The notes: generated by a model from the letters alone, not told the origin. A stretch of DNA of 64,000 nt from Rhodobiaceae bacterium (GCA_020441905.1 JAGRLG010000040.1:1-64000); one strand, 5' to 3'. Positions 8,803 through 19,167 are shown, numbered from the stretch's first letter. Program-made: numbers and translations.

Positions 8803-10784
8803 TCCGCCGGCTGGACCCTGGCCGCGGCGGGGGCGGCGCGGCGCGGCGCGCCCACCCTGAGGCGGCGGTCGGAGAGCGAGAATATGGCGCCGATCATCAT
8901 GATCACCGCGCCCCACCAGATCATGGTGACGAAGGGATTGTCGTAGATCCGCACCGTATAGGCGCCGCCTTCCGCGTCGTCGCCGAGAACGACATAAAGA
9001 TCGCCGGACAGGAAAGAGCGAATGCCGGCTTCGGTGGTCGGCTGCTTGCGCACGGTATAGACGCGCTTGGCGGATTTGAGCACGGCCACCGTCCGATCGC
9101 CCTCGCGGGCGGTAAAGACACCCGCGGTCTGGGTGTAATTGGGGCCCTGTTCGGGCACCACGCCCTCGAAGGTGACGGTGCGGCCGGCGACGGCGACGCT
9201 GTCGCCCGGCTTCATGACGGTGATGACCTCGGTGCGCCAGGCCGAAACCGAAACGATGCCGAGAACGACGACGCCAAGGCCGAAATGGGCCAGCATGGTG
9301 CCATAGGCGGAGCGCGGCAGGCCGCCGAGCCGGCGCACGACCTGGCCCAGCGGCGCGCGGCCAGCGCCAACCCGCCAGGCAAGCTCGAACAGGGCGCCGA
9401 GCATGACCCAGGCTGCAAGACCGATGCCGAAGGGCGCGAGAACCGGCCCGCCCCAGCGCAGCCAGGCAAAGAGCGCGGCGACGGCAAGGGCAGCGAAGGC
9501 GACCGCGAACAGGCGCTGGGCGACGCCAAGGAAATCGCCGCGCTTCCAGGCCAGCATGGGGCCGAAGGGCACCAGCGCCAGCAGCGGGATCATCAGCGGG
9601 CCGAAGGTCATGTTGAAGAAGGGGGCGCCGACGGAGATTTTCTGGCCCGTCAGGGCCTCCAGCGCCAGCGGGTAGAGCGTGCCGACAAACACCGTCAGCG
9701 CGGCGGTGGTAAGGAAGAGATTGTTGATCACGAGCGCGCCTTCACGGCTGACCGGGGCGAAAAGGCCGCCCTGGCGCAGCAATGGCGCGCGCCAGGCAAA
9801 GAGCGACAAGGCGCCGCCGACAAAGAGCATCAGGAGCACGAGGATGAAGACGCCGCGCGCGGGGTCGGTGGCAAAAGCGTGGACCGAGGTCAGAACGCCC
9901 GAGCGGACGAGGAAGGTGCCCAGCAGCGACAGCGAAAAGGTGAGGATGGCAAGGAGGATGGTCCAGATCTTGAGCGCCTCGCGCTTTTCCATGACGATGG
10001 CCGAATGGAGCAGCGCGGTGCCCGCGATCCAGGGCATGAAGGAGGCGTTTTCGACCGGGTCCCAGAACCACCAGCCGCCCCAGCCGAGTTCGTAATAGGC
10101 CCACCAGGACCCCATGGCGATGCCTGCGGTAAGAAAGGCCCATGCCAGCAGGGTCCAGGGCCGCACCCAGCGCGCCCAGGCGGCATCGACACGGCCCTCG
10201 ATCAGCGCGGCGATGGCAAAGGCGAAGGCAACCGAAAAGCCGACATAGCCGGCATAGAGCAGCGGCGGATGAATGGCGAGGGCGAAGTCCTGGAGAATGG
10301 GGTTAAGCCCCTGGCCCTCGCCGGGGGCGGGATCGAGGCGCAGGAACGGATTCGAAGTGGCGAGAATGAAGACCAGGAATGCGCTCGCCACCCAGGCCTG
10401 CACGGCAAGGACGATGGCGCGCAGGCGAACCGGCAGGTTGGAGCCGAACAGCGCCACCAGGGAGCCGAAAAAAGCCAGGATCATCACCCAGAGCAGCATC
10501 GAGCCCTCATGGTTACCCCAGGTGCCGCTGATCTTGTAAAGCAGCGGTTTGTCGGCATGGGAGTTCTGCCACACATTGGCCACCGAATAATCGGAGCGGA
10601 CATAAAGGGCGATCAGCATTGCGAAGGCGGCGGCGATAAACAGGAATTGTCCGCCGGCCAGCGGGCGGGCAAGGCCCATCAGGGCGGCGTCGCCGCGCCG
10701 CGCCCCCCAGATCGGGGCCACGGACTGCAACAGCGCCAGCGCCAGCGCCAACAACAAAGCAAAATGTCCGATTTCGGCAATCAT
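8799..10784 (-). CDS. ccmF: Haem lyase subunit CcmF (CycK)
   Basis: CcmF is the integral membrane core of the haem lyase that joins haem, handed over by CcmE, to apocytochrome c. At 661 residues it has the usual length with many membrane helices. The tryptophan-rich WWD motif is [18 protein letters not shown] at about 235-252. Conserved histidines are present, for example in the periplasmic loop [10 protein letters not shown] near residue 171. It starts 33 bases after ccmE and overlaps ccmH by 4 bases, so the genes are co-translated. Confidence 0.95.
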   Translation of the reverse strand: MIAEIGHFALLLALALALLQSVAPIWGARRGDAALMGLARPLAGGQFLFIAAAFAMLIALYVRSDYSVANVWQNSHADKPLLYKISGTWGNHEGSMLLWVMILAFFGSLVALFGSNLPVRLRAIVLAVQAWVASAFLVFILATSNPFLRLDPAPGEGQGLNPILQDFALAIHPPLLYAGYVGFSVAFAFAIAALIEGRVDAAWARWVRPWTLLAWAFLTAGIAMGSWWAYYELGWGGWWFWDPVENASFMPWIAGTALLHSAIVMEKREALKIWTILLAILTFSLSLLGTFLVRSGVLTSVHAFATDPARGVFILVLLMLFVGGALSLFAWRAPLLRQGGLFAPVSREGALVINNLFLTTAALTVFVGTLYPLALEALTGQKISVGAPFFNMTFGPLMIPLLALVPFGPMLAWKRGDFLGVAQRLFAVAFAALAVAALFAWLRWGGPVLAPFGIGLAAWVMLGALFELAWRVGAGRAPLGQVVRRLGGLPRSAYGTMLAHFGLGVVVLGIVSVSAWRTEVITVMKPGDSVAVAGRTVTFEGVVPEQGPNYTQTAGVFTAREGDRTVAVLKSAKRVYTVRKQPTTEAGIRSFLSGDLYVVLGDDAEGGAYTVRIYDNPFVTMIWWGAVIMMIGAIFSLSDRRLRVGAPRRAAPAAARVQPAE

Positions 10785-10817
10785 TCCGGCATCCGCCTTC
10801 CGTGTTCCGGTCCGGCC

Positions 10818-11264
10818 CTACTTCTGTCCCGACTTTTCCTGCCAGACGCCCTGTTTCTTCAGGGCGTCGGCAACCTCGCGAGGCATGTAGTTTTCGTCGT
10901 GCTTGGCCAGCACGCTGTCGGCGACGAAGTGGCCACCGGCATCGAGCACGCCCTCGACAACGACGCCCTGGCCCTCGCGAAACAGGTCCGGCAGCACACC
11001 GGCATAGACGACCTTGATCGTTTTTGCGGTGTCGGTGACGGTGAAATGCACCTCGGCGCCATCGCCGCGCGAAACGCTGCCCTCCTCCACCAGGCCGCCG
11101 ACGCGAATGCGGGCGCCCGGCGCGATGGCCTTTTCGGCAATTTCGCTGGGGCTGTAGAAGAACACGATGGTGTCGCGCAGCGCCGTCAGCACCAGCCCGG
11201 CAGCCAGCGCCAGCACGGCCAGGGCAGCGCCGATCACGGCCAATCTCTTTTGCTTTCGCGTCAT
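10818..11264 (-). CDS. ccmE: Haem chaperone CcmE (CycJ)
   Basis: CcmE covalently binds haem in the periplasm and delivers it to CcmF. The 148-residue protein has one N-terminal membrane anchor (about 8-28) and an OB-fold domain. The signature [10 protein letters not shown] holds the haem-binding His122 and Tyr126. It sits in the standard place between ccmI (116 bases upstream) and ccmF. Confidence 0.95.
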   Translation of the reverse strand: MTRKQKRLAVIGAALAVLALAAGLVLTALRDTIVFFYSPSEIAEKAIAPGARIRVGGLVEEGSVSRGDGAEVHFTVTDTAKTIKVVYAGVLPDLFREGQGVVVEGVLDAGGHFVADSVLAKHDENYMPREVADALKKQGVWQEKSGQK

Positions 11265-11380
11265 TCGACCCTGCCTGTCACTTCTCCTGCCGGCTCTATT
11301 GCCGCGTCCTGGCCAAGGGCCCGCAAGAAAACCCTCATTAGCGGCCCGCCGTCCTTGATGCGCGTCAACATGGCGCGCGG

Positions 11381-12499
11381 TTACGGCGCCAGCCGCAATT
11401 CCCTGGCCATATCCTCGATCTGCGCCAAGGCTTCGGCCTCGCCGGCGAAATTCTTGCGCGCCGACACCGCCGCCTGGCGAGCATCCTCAATACGGCCCAG
11501 CACACTATAGGACCGCATCAGGCGCAGCCAGCCGTCGAGATCGCGGCCATCCTGGCCCAGCCTTTCGGCAAGGCGGCTCACCATCTGATTTATCATCTGC
11601 TCGCGTTCGGCCACGTCCGGCGATTCTGCCGGCTGCTGCGGCGCCGGTATGTCGCCGGCCGGCTTGCCAAGCTGCTCGGTCACGGCGGCAAGGCGCTGCA
11701 CGACCACCGGACGCCAGGGCGCTTCCGCCGGAGCGTCGGCAAGAAGCGCGCGCCAGGCCTGTTCGGCCTCGCCGAGCGCGCCCTGCTGCTCATGGGCCAT
11801 GGCGAGATAGAAACGCGGCCGCACCAGGCTTGGCTCCAGGGCCAGGGCGCGGGCAAATGCCTCGCGGGCGCTGGCGCCCACGGTTCCGCCTTCGGCCTGG
11901 GTCAGAGCCTCGCCAAGACCGGACAGACGGCCGGCGCTTTCGCCGACCAGCCGCAGGGCATTGCGATAGGCGGCCGCCGCATCGTCAAAGCGGCGGATCT
12001 TCAGATAAAAGGGGGCGACGATATCCCAGCCCTTGCCATCGTCCGGATTGGCGCGCAGATGGGCCTCGATACGGGCGAGCAGGATCTCCGGATCCTGCTG
12101 CTCCGGCGGCCTGGCCAGGCGCTCGGCCAGCGCCATGCCCGGCAGTTGCGGCGAACCCAGCAGAAAATAGCCTCCGAATCCGATGGCGGCGACGAGGAGG
12201 GAGAGCGCGAGTCCGAGCCCGGCGAGACGGCGGCGCGGCAGCGGCCTTGCCTGGGCAGTGCTTTCCAGCCCGGAGCCGGCGGCAAGCAGGCGGCGGGAAA
12301 TTTCGGTGCGCGCGGCTTCCGCATCGGCTGGCGCAACCAGACCGCGCGCGATTTCCTCCTCCAGGTTCTGCAATTGGTCGCGATAGACCTCGATATCGCT
12401 GCCGCCGGGAGAGTCTTGTCCGGGGCGCGGCCGGAGCAGAGGAACCGCCACGATGGCGATCGCCAGCACGGCCATGGCTGCGAAAATTGTCCAGAGCAT
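11381..12499 (-). CDS. ccmI: Cytochrome c maturation protein CcmI (CycH)
   Basis: CcmI is an apocytochrome c chaperone that presents the haem-binding site to the CcmFH lyase. The 372-residue protein starts at ATG 12499 with a membrane segment (about 1-20), followed by a cytoplasmic region beginning [15 protein letters not shown] typical of the family. A second membrane segment lies near residue 105-120, and TPR-like helical repeats occupy the C-terminal periplasmic half. A longer reading frame exists to 12946 but its extra residues look like non-coding translation and would cross the divergent soxB control region. First gene of the ccm operon. Confidence 0.88.
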   Translation of the reverse strand: MLWTIFAAMAVLAIAIVAVPLLRPRPGQDSPGGSDIEVYRDQLQNLEEEIARGLVAPADAEAARTEISRRLLAAGSGLESTAQARPLPRRRLAGLGLALSLLVAAIGFGGYFLLGSPQLPGMALAERLARPPEQQDPEILLARIEAHLRANPDDGKGWDIVAPFYLKIRRFDDAAAAYRNALRLVGESAGRLSGLGEALTQAEGGTVGASAREAFARALALEPSLVRPRFYLAMAHEQQGALGEAEQAWRALLADAPAEAPWRPVVVQRLAAVTEQLGKPAGDIPAPQQPAESPDVAEREQMINQMVSRLAERLGQDGRDLDGWLRLMRSYSVLGRIEDARQAAVSARKNFAGEAEALAQIEDMARELRLAP

Positions 12500-12644
12500 G
12501 ATTCTAAAACTGTTCCCCTTCGTACGCGGCGCAGCCATGCGCCGCCTGTACGGTCCGGAATTTCGCCCCTGTCTAGCGCAATCCGCGCCCGCGCGACAGA
12601 CGATCCCGATCAGATAGGCGTGATCGCGCGAAAATGCCACATCC

Positions 12645-12705
12645 GGCGCCGAATTATCAATATTCGGCGCCAGAATTGAGATGGCGCAATAAATCCGAAT
12701 ATAGA
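12645..12705 (+). promoter_or_regulatory. Strong dyad and candidate promoter of the sox-like operon
   Basis: A perfect 10-bp inverted repeat GGCGCCGAAT / ATTCGGCGCC (12645-12654 and 12662-12671, 7-base loop) lies in the 282-base gap between divergent ccmI and soxB. Immediately downstream is a sigma-70-like promoter: TTGAGA at 12676-12681 and TATAGA at 12700-12705 with an 18-base spacer. The dyad therefore abuts the -35 box, as expected of an activator site. No T-run follows, so a terminator is unlikely. The rest of the gap shows nothing recognisable. Confidence 0.5.
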
Positions 12706-12781
12706 TTGGTCCTAGAGAGGTAAAATCGCAGGTGTTAAAGTCAGCCTTGCAAATCGAGTCTATGCGGGAGTCGGCGGCCGC

Positions 12782-14089
12782 ATGCAGCGTTTTTCGGTCT
12801 TCACACTGGCGCGCAATGCGTGGGGCCACAATCGGAGCTGGCAGCCGCATTGGCGCAGCGCGGTCCCGGACGGCGAATATGACCTCGCCATTGTCGGCGG
12901 CGGCGCCCATGGTCTTGCCACCGCCTATTTTCTGGCCCAGCGCCACGGGATGCGCAAGGTCGCGGTCATCGAGAAGGGTTGGATCGGCGCCGACGACAGC
13001 AGCCCGACCATTCTGACAATCCGGCCGGATACCGTCGCGCAGCCAGGAGGCGAAATCTTCGAATTGACGCGCAAGCTCTATCGGGCGCTGTCGCGCCAGC
13101 TCAATTTCAACATTCAGTTTTCCTCGCGCGGCGTTGTCGGCCTGTGTTTCGACGAGGCGGATTTGAGAGCCGGCAGGGCGACCATGGAAACCGCGCGCGC
13201 CAGCGGCACCGCGATGAAGATGATCGGTCCGGACAAGGCGGCGCGCGCGGTACCCGGCCTAGGGCGCGCGGGCGCCAAGCGGCTGGGCCTTGCCGGCGCC
13301 CTGTACCAGCCCAAGGGCGGCATGATCAACGCCGATGCGGTGGCCTGGGCGCTTGCCCGCGCCGCCGACGCGCAGGGGGTAGACATTGTGCAGAACTGCA
13401 CCGCGACCAGCCTGTCCTGGCGCGGCGATCGCATTGCCGGGGTCGAGACAAGCCTGGGTCCGGTCCGGGCAAAGCGGGTCGCCCTTGCCGCCGGGGCGGC
13501 GAGCGCCGCATTGGCGCAAACGTCCGGTATCGCGCTACCCCTGGCCGCGGCGCGCTTGCGCACCATCATGTCGCAGCCGGTGCGCCCCTTCCTCAATCCG
13601 GTCATTACCGCGCCGGCAATGAATATCCAGATTTATCAGGCCACCGGCGGCGAGGTTCTGGTCAGCGAGATCGAACCTTCACCCGGCCCCGGCGGAGACT
13701 GCGGGGACGGCGGAGGCGGCGATGCTTCGGCTTTTCAGGCGCTCGCCAACGGATTGGTCAAACTGTTCCCCGATCTTGGCGCCTTGCAGGTGGCGCGCAG
13801 CTGGTCACGCCCGGTTTGCTATACCTATGACGGCAATCCGCTGGTCGGACGGACCCAGGTGACGGGCCTCTACCTCAATTGCGGCTGGGGCGCGGCGGCC
13901 TTTCAGGCGGCGCCCGTTTCCGGCATGATTCTCGCCGATGCCATTGCCGGAGAAGTTCCCCATGAGGCCGGAGCGGCCTTCCTGCCCGGCCGCCTGGGAG
14001 CGATAAGGATTGCCGACAGCGACGGCCAGGAAACGACCTGGGTGCGGCCGGCCGGGGCGGCGGAAAGCGCAAAGGCGCAATGGTCATGA
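12782..14089 (+). CDS. Sarcosine-oxidase-like beta subunit (SoxB-like), divergent
   Basis: FAD-dependent amine oxidase subunit of the heterotetrameric sarcosine oxidase family, 435 residues. The N-terminus (MQRFSVFTLARN) and dinucleotide fold (DLAIVGGGAHGLATAYF at about 34-50) match SoxB, as does GALYQPKGG at 172-180. Two key regions differ. The region where typical SoxB reads GGTARHDAVAW reads GGMINADAVAW here, so the histidine that carries covalent FMN is replaced by Ala184. The usual GRNTTIIRSNY segment is also replaced. The substrate and cofactor set may therefore differ from sarcosine oxidase. The stop overlaps the alpha gene start in ATGA; no delta-subunit gene fits between them. Confidence 0.8.
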   Translation: MQRFSVFTLARNAWGHNRSWQPHWRSAVPDGEYDLAIVGGGAHGLATAYFLAQRHGMRKVAVIEKGWIGADDSSPTILTIRPDTVAQPGGEIFELTRKLYRALSRQLNFNIQFSSRGVVGLCFDEADLRAGRATMETARASGTAMKMIGPDKAARAVPGLGRAGAKRLGLAGALYQPKGGMINADAVAWALARAADAQGVDIVQNCTATSLSWRGDRIAGVETSLGPVRAKRVALAAGAASAALAQTSGIALPLAAARLRTIMSQPVRPFLNPVITAPAMNIQIYQATGGEVLVSEIEPSPGPGGDCGDGGGGDASAFQALANGLVKLFPDLGALQVARSWSRPVCYTYDGNPLVGRTQVTGLYLNCGWGAAAFQAAPVSGMILADAIAGEVPHEAGAAFLPGRLGAIRIADSDGQETTWVRPAGAAESAKAQWS

Positions 14090-17000
14090 GCGCCGGCAAA
14101 GCGAGCGGCGGCGATTTCCGGGTGGCAGCGGACGGCGAAGCCGGCGGGGCAATCCAGGACGGCAGCTTGATTGATCGCAGGCGAGAGTTGCGCTTTCGCT
14201 TCGACGGGCGCAGCTACCGGGGATTTGCCGGCGACACGCTGGCCTCGGCGCTGCTGGCCAACGGGGTCAGGGTTTCGAGTTGGAGCCGGCGCATGCAGCG
14301 TCCGCGCGGAATTACTGGAATCGGTGCCGACGATGCCGACGGGCGGGTCATTCTGCGCGACGGACGCCGCTCGATCGAGGCCCGCGCCACCGAGATTCAG
14401 CTTTTTGACGGCTTGCGAGCGAAAAGCCGCACAAGCGGGCCGGCGGCACGGCTGCTGGCGCGCATGCTGTATGGGCAGCTGGGCGCCCTGACGCGCGCCG
14501 GAGCGCAGTACAAGACCTTCAAGGCACCGGGGCGGATTTCCTGGGACCTGTTCGAGCCGCTGGTTCGTCATTTCTCCAATTGCCCGCCGGTACCCCGCGG
14601 AAACGCGAGCGGGGAACATTTTCACCTTCATTGCGATGTGCTGGTCATTGGCGGAGGGGCGGCCGGCGTCTGCGCCGCCCGGGCGGCGGCGGCGGGCGGG
14701 GCACGGGTGGTGATGTGCGAGCAGTCGGCCCGATTTGGCGGCGTGTCCGACCTCTATCCGGCGAAGATCGAGGGGCTGGCGGCGGCGGACTGGCTGGGGC
14801 GGCAATGCGCCGGTCTTGGCAAGTTGTCCAATGTGCACCTGCTGGCGCGCACGAGGGTTGTCGGCAGTTGGGGCGGATCCCAGGTGCTGGCGCTGGAAAG
14901 TTGCGCCGGCGCGGGAACCGGAAAGCACGGCGAAGCTGACGACAACCAGATCCGCGAGCGCCTGTGGCGGATCACGCCGCGGCGCGTGATCATCGCCACG
15001 GGTTCGGCGGAGCGCGCATTCCTGTTTGCCGACAATGACCGGCCGGGGCTGATGATGTCGATGGCGGCGCGCGGCTATCTTTCGCGTTTCGGCGTCGTTC
15101 CCGGCCGCAAGGGCATCGTGTTCACCAATAATGACGACGCCTATCTGACCGCGGTGGCTCTGCATAAGGCGGGGGCGGAAATCGTCCGCATTGTCGATAC
15201 CCGGCCCCATCCGGAGGGCATGGCCGCGGGAATGGCAATGGGCGCCGGCGTGCATTTGAGTTTTGGCTCGGCGATATCGGGCATCGAAACGGACAAGAGC
15301 GGCAGGATGATCAGCGGCGTGAGGATCATTCCGACCCTTCGAGCGGCGGCGCGCGGCTCGGCGCCGGAACGGGTAGCCTGCGACTTCGTGTGCATGTCCG
15401 GCGGGTTCGAGCCGGTGGTGCCGGAATTGGGCAGCGCCTTTCTTGACGCCGTGGCCAGGGCGCCAGGGAGCGGCGAAGCGCAAACCGAACAGCCGGGAGA
15501 TGCGCCGCGCATCCTTGCCGTGGGCGCCGCCAACGGCACATTGGCCCTGGCCGATATAATCGCCGAGGCAAGCGAGGCGGGAATGGCGGCGGCACAAGAA
15601 CGGCCCCCGACGCAAAGCGAGGAGGGAAAGCCGCCCGGTGGCCCGGCGGAGAACAGCGCCGACGGGCGCCTCGCGCCGGCCGGCTGGACGATCCGCCTGC
15701 CCGGCGGCGTTGGCGAAAGGGACCATCATTTCGTCGATCTTCGCGCCGATGTCACCGTCGCCGACATTGAGGTCGCCGTTCGCGAGGGCTATCGCAGCCC
15801 GGCGCTGCTGCGGCACTATACCGGCCTCGATGCTCCGGACGGAACCTTGCGCGCGGGCAATCCCAAGGCGCTGGCGGTCCTGGCCGCCTTCACCGGAACT
15901 TCGCCCGGCCGGTCGCCCGATGACCGCCCCACCTATGGGCCCGCGATATCGTTCGGCGCCCTTGCCGGCATCGATGCCAGCCATGCACGCGAAGATACCG
16001 CCGCCGCGCTGCGCCAGATGCCTCTGGCCGAACAGCACCGCAAGGACGGCGCGATTCTTTCCGCCATAGCCGGATGGGAGATACCGTCCAGCTACCCCTT
16101 GTCCGGCGAAACACAGGCCGCAGCCTCATGGCGAGAAGCGGCGGCGGCGCGCGCCAGCGCCGGCATGACGGATCTCTCCGCCCGGGGAAAGTTCGATTTC
16201 AGCGGACCGGGCAGCGCGCGAATGCTTTCGCTCCTCACCGAGAACGATGCCGGCACACTCGCTGTTGGCGACTGCATGAGCAGCCCAATGTTCGATGACC
16301 ATGGGCGCCTTGTCGACTTGATGCTGGCCGCGCGGCTGACAGAGGGGCGCTTCACGCTTTTGACTGGCGCCCATTCGGCGGCGCTGGCGTGGCGGCGCAT
16401 TCGCGCGCTCATGCGGGATGGCGGAAGAGCCCTCCGGGTGCTGGCCTGCCCGGTCAGCGAGCAATGGGCGCAGTTCGCCATTGCCGGGCCGAACGCCCGC
16501 GATGTGCTGCGCTGGCTGCCGATCAAGGGCATGGAATGGGACGGGGAAGCTTTCCCGCCGAATTCGGTGCGGCAGGGAGAGTTTGGCGGTTATCCCTTGA
16601 GGATTTTCCGCACGCTCGAAACTGGAGAACTGGAATATGAAATCGCCATCGGCGCGCGCCATGCCGGAAATCTCTGGCGCTCGATCTGCGACGCCGGCAA
16701 GAAATTCGAACTGACGCTGCTCGGTATGGCGGGCCGGGACTTGATGCTGCTGGAGGTGGGGCGCGTTCGTGGTGCGATTGGCAGCGGCCGGCAGGACGTG
16801 GTGGGGCTGCTCAGCGACGATCGCCAGAAGATCCTCCCCCCCGGCGCCCAGATCGTCCTCGATGACGCGGTTGGACAAAGTGCAGTTATCGCCCATGTCG
16901 CGGCCAGTGCGCTGAGTCCGGCGCTGGGACGGTCGATCGCGCTGGCGGCGATAACCGATGGCCGGGCTTTGATCGGCCGGCCGGTGCGGGTGGTGACAGC

Positions 17001-17121
17001 CGATGACGGCCAGGCAATGGCCGAAATCGTGGATCCAGTGTTTCTGGCCGCTGACAACCCGGCTCCCGAATCCGTGACAGATGAATCTGGGCCTGGCGGG
17101 GGAGAAGGCGACGATGAGTGA
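14086..17121 (+). CDS. Sarcosine-oxidase-like alpha subunit (SoxA-like)
   Basis: Large subunit of 1011 residues when started at ATG 14086, which overlaps the soxB-like stop; an ATG two codons upstream is possible. The N-terminal 2Fe-2S-like fold carries the family segment GFAGDTLASALLANGV. A dinucleotide-binding domain (DVLVIGGGAAGVCAA, near residue 185) follows, and the C-terminal third is a GcvT/aminomethyltransferase-like domain that in the family passes the one-carbon unit to tetrahydrofolate (GMTDLSARGKFDF, EQWAQFAIAGPNARDVL). Conservation is partial throughout, matching the divergent beta subunit. It overlaps the gamma gene by 8 bases. Confidence 0.82.
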   Translation: MSAGKASGGDFRVAADGEAGGAIQDGSLIDRRRELRFRFDGRSYRGFAGDTLASALLANGVRVSSWSRRMQRPRGITGIGADDADGRVILRDGRRSIEARATEIQLFDGLRAKSRTSGPAARLLARMLYGQLGALTRAGAQYKTFKAPGRISWDLFEPLVRHFSNCPPVPRGNASGEHFHLHCDVLVIGGGAAGVCAARAAAAGGARVVMCEQSARFGGVSDLYPAKIEGLAAADWLGRQCAGLGKLSNVHLLARTRVVGSWGGSQVLALESCAGAGTGKHGEADDNQIRERLWRITPRRVIIATGSAERAFLFADNDRPGLMMSMAARGYLSRFGVVPGRKGIVFTNNDDAYLTAVALHKAGAEIVRIVDTRPHPEGMAAGMAMGAGVHLSFGSAISGIETDKSGRMISGVRIIPTLRAAARGSAPERVACDFVCMSGGFEPVVPELGSAFLDAVARAPGSGEAQTEQPGDAPRILAVGAANGTLALADIIAEASEAGMAAAQERPPTQSEEGKPPGGPAENSADGRLAPAGWTIRLPGGVGERDHHFVDLRADVTVADIEVAVREGYRSPALLRHYTGLDAPDGTLRAGNPKALAVLAAFTGTSPGRSPDDRPTYGPAISFGALAGIDASHAREDTAAALRQMPLAEQHRKDGAILSAIAGWEIPSSYPLSGETQAAASWREAAAARASAGMTDLSARGKFDFSGPGSARMLSLLTENDAGTLAVGDCMSSPMFDDHGRLVDLMLAARLTEGRFTLLTGAHSAALAWRRIRALMRDGGRALRVLACPVSEQWAQFAIAGPNARDVLRWLPIKGMEWDGEAFPPNSVRQGEFGGYPLRIFRTLETGELEYEIAIGARHAGNLWRSICDAGKKFELTLLGMAGRDLMLLEVGRVRGAIGSGRQDVVGLLSDDRQKILPPGAQIVLDDAVGQSAVIAHVAASALSPALGRSIALAAITDGRALIGRPVRVVTADDGQAMAEIVDPVFLAADNPAPESVTDESGPGGGEGDDE

Positions 17122-17755
17122 CCGCGAAGCCGCCCAGGGCGAAGGGGCAGGAGCGGCTGCCTCGATAGTGCGTCACGGCTATTTGAGCATTACCGATATC
17201 ACCGACCGGGGCATGATCGACCTGCAAATCGCCGAGCCGGAGACGGCTCTGGTGGAAGTGGTGTCGGAGGCGCTGGGGGCGGTGTTGCCGGCCGACGCGC
17301 ATCACAGCAGCTCGAACGGCTCTCTGACCATCCTCGGGCGCGGGCCGGGACATTGGGTGATTTCTTGCCCGGCGAGTGAAACGGCGCGATGGACGGGGCG
17401 CCTTGAAACCGCCATCGCCGGCAATCTGGCAATGGTAACCAGCATTGGCGAGGGCTACAGCATCCTGCGCCTGCGCGGCGACGCAGCAGGCGGCGCGCTG
17501 TTGCGCGGTGCCGACATCGATCTTTATGGGCGCGAGGGCAATCAGGGGGCCGTATCCCACACCCGGCTGGCCGGAGCCGAGATCATGATCCATGCCATCG
17601 ATGCCGGCAGGCGCGGTTTCGATCTATATGTGCCGCGTTCGCTGTCCGGCCATGTCGCCCGCTGGCTGGAAGACACGGCGCGCAACAGCGCTATCGTGAC
17701 GCCTTTCGCCGCCGCGTCCCCGACCGCACAACCGGCTCAACCGTCACGGACCTAG
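17114..17755 (+). CDS. Sarcosine-oxidase-like gamma subunit (SoxG-like)
   Basis: Small subunit of 213 residues when started at ATG 17114. Weak similarity to SoxG, itself related to GcvT folds, is supported mostly by position after the alpha gene and by segments such as RGPGHWVISCP. It completes a beta-alpha-gamma set in which delta is missing. No purU (10-formyltetrahydrofolate hydrolase) or glyA follows, unlike many sox operons. Its TAG stop and that of the convergent gene are the two strands of one CTAG at 17752-17755. Confidence 0.65.
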   Translation: MSDREAAQGEGAGAAASIVRHGYLSITDITDRGMIDLQIAEPETALVEVVSEALGAVLPADAHHSSSNGSLTILGRGPGHWVISCPASETARWTGRLETAIAGNLAMVTSIGEGYSILRLRGDAAGGALLRGADIDLYGREGNQGAVSHTRLAGAEIMIHAIDAGRRGFDLYVPRSLSGHVARWLEDTARNSAIVTPFAAASPTAQPAQPSRT

Positions 17756-19167
17756 CTGGCGGCCGATTTTTGGGGCTTGTGATTGAAACTCAAGGCCGAT
17801 GCGGCACTACGCTGGAACAGACGGGCCTGCTCAGCGCCTGACATCCGCTGAACGTAGCGAGCCGCCGCTTCGACCAAACCGATCGCCTTGTCCTGTTCCC
17901 GGGGGGTGCAGGTGCGCAGCCGTTCGATCAGTTGGTCGCAAAAGAGATCAAGAGTAGCCTCCACTTCGGAGCGGACGCGGCTGACAAGGTCGTTGAGAGC
18001 CAATTCGGCCAGCAGCGCGCGCGCATCCTCCAGAAGGTGGATCGCGGAATCGGCGTTGGCTACATCGACAGGGTCCGGCGTTTCGAGGATTTCGGCACGG
18101 ACGCTGCGAAATACCGCCCTCAGGAGGCCGGGCGCCCTGGCAATTGCGACGCCAAGGCGATCCGACAGGCCGGCGCGGGCAACAGCAAGGCGTCTGGCCC
18201 AGGCGTCGCGCGGGGTCAGTTCGGTTTCGACCCGCAAACCATGCGCCAGCGCATAATATTTTTGAAGCAAGGCGTGGAGTTTGCCGTAGTCGCCAGTTGC
18301 TTCAACGCGCTCGACAATGGCCTCGGCAAGCCTTTCGACATCATAGACGATCAATTCACCGGCAACGCCGAACGGGTGGGCTTCCAGAGCCGAGGCCAAA
18401 TCGGAGCCCGCCATGCGTTTTGAAAGGCGAATGATCTGTTCCGGCCTGGCAAGCCGGTGCATCAACAGAGCCACGCCATAGGCAAGCATCTGCGGGCGGC
18501 CGTGAACATAGTGGTTTAGCGCGCTAAGGCAGCGTATCTGCTTGCCCTCGTCCAATTCCTCTATGATGGCGGGAAACCCGTCAGCAAGGGCGGCCATGGC
18601 TTCGGCATCGGCAAAGACATCGGCGCAGTCGCGGGCGTCGTCCAATGCCGTTCCGCCACCCAGCTGCGCGCGCAAGCGGCGCTCCATCTGTTCGTCACTA
18701 TCGGCATCGGCCAGACGTTTTCGAATGGCGCGGACCGCCACAACGCGAGCGGCGGCGACCATTTCGTGAGCCTTTTCCAGCTTGCCCTGGCCAAGAAACC
18801 GGTCGGCGGCAACAAAAAGATCGGAAAAAAACGCCGGCTTGAGGTCACGTTCCAGCCACTCAATAATGCGGTCGGGCGAACCGGCATCGATGCGGGCATG
18901 CTGTTTTTGCGCCTGCGATGCCCTGCGGATAAAGGGTATGATCGGCTCCAGAAAGAGCCGCTTTGCGGAATAGACCGACGCCATGGGCAATTTGCCCGCA
19001 AGCGCAAGCTGGCGGGCCGTCGATAAAATCAAGACGCCGTCGCCCGAATCGATCTCTCCAAGAGCCTGTGCGCGTTCGACCTTGCCGAGAAGGGCGGCAA
19101 GCCCGTCGGCAGGCAAGGCCTGCAGATACTTGTCCAACTGCCCGAGAACGGCGCGCGGAAGCGGCAT
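17752..19167 (-). CDS. Hypothetical alpha-helical protein
   Basis: I do not recognise this 471-residue protein. It is soluble, lacks a signal peptide or membrane segment, and is rich in Ala, Leu, Arg and Asp with long predicted helices, so a helical-repeat fold is likely. The ATG at 19167 (MPLPRAVLGQL) was chosen because residues further upstream look like non-coding translation. It converges with the sox-like operon and shares its stop palindrome. It probably forms its own transcription unit; nothing nearby suggests a function. Confidence 0.75.
   Translation of the reverse strand: MPLPRAVLGQLDKYLQALPADGLAALLGKVERAQALGEIDSGDGVLILSTARQLALAGKLPMASVYSAKRLFLEPIIPFIRRASQAQKQHARIDAGSPDRIIEWLERDLKPAFFSDLFVAADRFLGQGKLEKAHEMVAAARVVAVRAIRKRLADADSDEQMERRLRAQLGGGTALDDARDCADVFADAEAMAALADGFPAIIEELDEGKQIRCLSALNHYVHGRPQMLAYGVALLMHRLARPEQIIRLSKRMAGSDLASALEAHPFGVAGELIVYDVERLAEAIVERVEATGDYGKLHALLQKYYALAHGLRVETELTPRDAWARRLAVARAGLSDRLGVAIARAPGLLRAVFRSVRAEILETPDPVDVANADSAIHLLEDARALLAELALNDLVSRVRSEVEATLDLFCDQLIERLRTCTPREQDKAIGLVEAAARYVQRMSGAEQARLFQRSAASALSFNHKPQKSAAS

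Noticed and set aside
9285-11510. Plus-strand open frame of 741 codons opposite ccmF and ccmE
   Set aside because: Shadow of well-supported membrane protein genes; the translation is charged and repetitive with no domain.
13903-16038. Minus-strand open frame of 711 codons opposite the sox-like genes
   Set aside because: Antisense to SoxA-like coding sequence; no recognisable motif and no ribosome-binding site.
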